A stretch of 6,832 nt of DNA from positions 1 through 6,832 of the forward strand of contig NZ_CAJTUJ010000102.1 in NCBI RefSeq assembly GCF_910579375.1, given 5' to 3'. The notes beneath the pieces were generated by a model. It saw nothing but the letters and a program-made list of their open reading frames with translations, was not told where the DNA came from and searched no databases. Within the stretch, counting starts at the first letter, position 1; every line of letters starts with the position of its first letter. Shown in pieces: positions 6,386 to 6,832 of this stretch. A program made the position numbers and the translations under genes. Source of the stretch: an uncultured Rikenella sp. (GTDB taxonomy: Bacteria; Bacteroidota; Bacteroidia; Bacteroidales; Rikenellaceae).

Positions 6386-6422
6386 CGTCAAAATGCGCTG
6401 GCGCGTTTTGACAAGATTTCCC
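6379..6422. repeat. Long composite hairpin, 8 + 7 bp plus GCGC core
   Basis: GGGAAATC (6379-6386) pairs with GATTTCCC (6415-6422), and GTCAAAA (6387-6393) with TTTTGAC (6406-6412), interrupted only by a two-base AA bulge on the right. A T-G wobble and GCGC/GCGC continue the pairing to the tip. The pairing is almost complete over 44 bases and one of the most extensive in the window. It resembles REP-like or miniature-element palindromes or a structured RNA; nothing in the sequence decides between these. Confidence 0.75.
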
Positions 6423-6487
6423 CGGCGCGCGAAAACGTGGCGGAGCGACAGCGGAGCCGCAGTGAGGCGAACACTGGACGGAGAACT

Positions 6488-6523
6488 GGGCTTTGCTTTG
6501 GGCCGTGCTGTTCTTCGGGCTCG
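6488..6523 (+). repeat. Repeat module copy (GGGCTTTGCTTT then TTTGGGCCGTGCT)
   Basis: GGGCTTTGCTTT (6488-6499) recurs exactly at 6589-6600, 101 bases downstream. Each is followed by a TTTGG(G/T)C...GT stretch that resembles the TTTGGTCGTGCTC of the direct repeat. These look like diverged relatives of one module spaced at roughly 100 bases. Confidence 0.5.
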
Positions 6524-6547
6524 AAAACCGGCCACGGTTTTTGAGCC
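6518..6547. repeat. 13-bp hairpin, GCCA loop
   Basis: GGCTCGAAAACCG (6518-6530) pairs with CGGTTTTTGAGCC (6535-6547) with a single G-T wobble. The loop is GCCA. It follows the repeat module at 6488-6523, at the position where other module copies also carry a hairpin. Confidence 0.75.
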
Positions 6548-6588
6548 GCGCCGGGCTGAGCAGAGGGCTTGGATTGGAGCGGTGCTTT

Positions 6589-6630
6589 GGGCTTTGCTTT
6601 TGGTCGTACCTCTGCGGCTCTACGAGCCGC
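6589..6630 (+). repeat. Repeat module copy with GCGGCTC hairpin
   Basis: GGGCTTTGCTTT (6589-6600) and TTTGGTCGT (6599-6607) lead into a perfect hairpin GCGGCTC (6614-6620), TAC, GAGCCGC (6624-6630). It is immediately upstream of the right-hand direct repeat and is the closest relative of the module inside that repeat. Confidence 0.6.
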
Positions 6631-6642
6631 CGGGCCTGCGCA

Positions 6643-6754
6643 CTGGGCCTTCGGCCCACCCGGGGAGCGCGCAGCCCGAACCCGACAGAATTAGGCTGAA
6701 CCTTACCTTTGGTCGTGCTCTTGCGACCCTTTAGAGCCGCGCAGTTCGCCGCCA
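6643..6754 (+). repeat. Direct repeat, right copy
   Basis: Identical over 112 bases to the first 112 bases of the window and in the same orientation. The two copies bracket about 6.5 kb including both genes. The identity ends abruptly inside an inverted-repeat arm (GTTCGCCGCCA, 6744-6754), beyond which the core of the cassette is in the opposite orientation from the left copy. Confidence 0.92.
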
Positions 6755-6817
6755 GCGGTGAGTGCAACGAGCTCCGACGAGTTGCAGCCCTCCGCCTGCC
6801 AGGGCGGCGGACTGCGC
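6739..6817. repeat. Inverted-repeat-bounded cassette, orientation 2
   Basis: GCGCAGTTCGCCGCC (6739-6753) pairs with GGCGGCGGACTGCGC (6803-6817), a 15-bp stem with one wobble that encloses 49 bases. Bases 6744-6787 are the exact reverse complement of 127-170. The cassette is therefore the counterpart of the one at 102-170, flipped relative to the shared upstream flank. The non-core part next to the right arm (6788-6802) has diverged from its counterpart. Confidence 0.8.
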
Positions 6818-6832
6818 AGCTCTGCGAGTCGC

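Larger units (their letters stand above)
5908..6642. other. Gene-free, hairpin-rich interval
   Basis: No frame encodes a recognisable protein. The longest minus-strand frame (6117-6767) is rich in Arg, Ala and Pro, runs into the direct repeat and crosses several perfect inverted repeats, so I treat it as chance. The interval carries at least six stem-loops (6008-6039, 6194-6237, 6276-6292, 6379-6422, 6518-6547, 6614-6630), a short palindrome TTACTTAAAAGTAA (6048-6061), and two internal repeat pairs. No tRNA, rRNA or CRISPR array is visible. Confidence 0.6.

Noticed and set aside
6117..6767. 216-codon minus-strand frame over the right intergenic region and repeat
   Set aside because: Low-complexity Arg/Ala/Pro composition, no domain, crosses several inverted repeats and the direct repeat; best read as chance in GC-rich DNA.
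1..6832. CRISPR array, tRNA or rRNA
   Set aside because: Repeats are not regularly spaced with unique spacers, and no cloverleaf or rRNA-like sequence was seen on either strand.

Overview
The window looks like a GC-rich Bacteroidota (Bacteroidales) chromosome segment, most plausibly Alistipes or another member of the Rikenellaceae. Three things point there. One promoter matches the Bacteroidota consensus TTTG-N19-TAnnTTTG. The starts of both genes lack a clear Shine-Dalgarno sequence. The glycogen synthase is of the eukaryote-like GT3 type found in this phylum. The genus is an inference from gene content and base composition, not proven.

Layout. Positions 1-963 hold no convincing gene. They contain the right part of a repeated sequence (1-112), a short cassette bounded by inverted repeats (102-170), several short perfect hairpins, and scattered copies of a GGGTAGAGGCTG motif. 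A small gene for a YraN/UPF0102 nuclease-fold protein follows (964-1362). A 115-base gap then carries a good Bacteroidota promoter and a hairpin near the predicted transcript start. Next is a 1425-residue gene (1478-5755) fusing a GT3 glycogen synthase to a GT35 alpha-glucan phosphorylase. It ends at a very strong intrinsic terminator (about 5860-5907). The rest (5908-6832) is again gene-free and full of hairpins. It ends with a second, identical copy of the 112-base repeat (6643-6754) followed by the same cassette in the opposite orientation.

Function. The fused enzyme carries both the chain-elongating and the phosphorolytic activities of glycogen metabolism on one polypeptide and appears to be its own transcription unit. 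YraN is an unrelated housekeeping protein of uncertain role. The least explained part is the non-coding DNA: a dense set of stem-loops, a module repeated with variation, and a cassette found in opposite orientations beside otherwise identical flanks.
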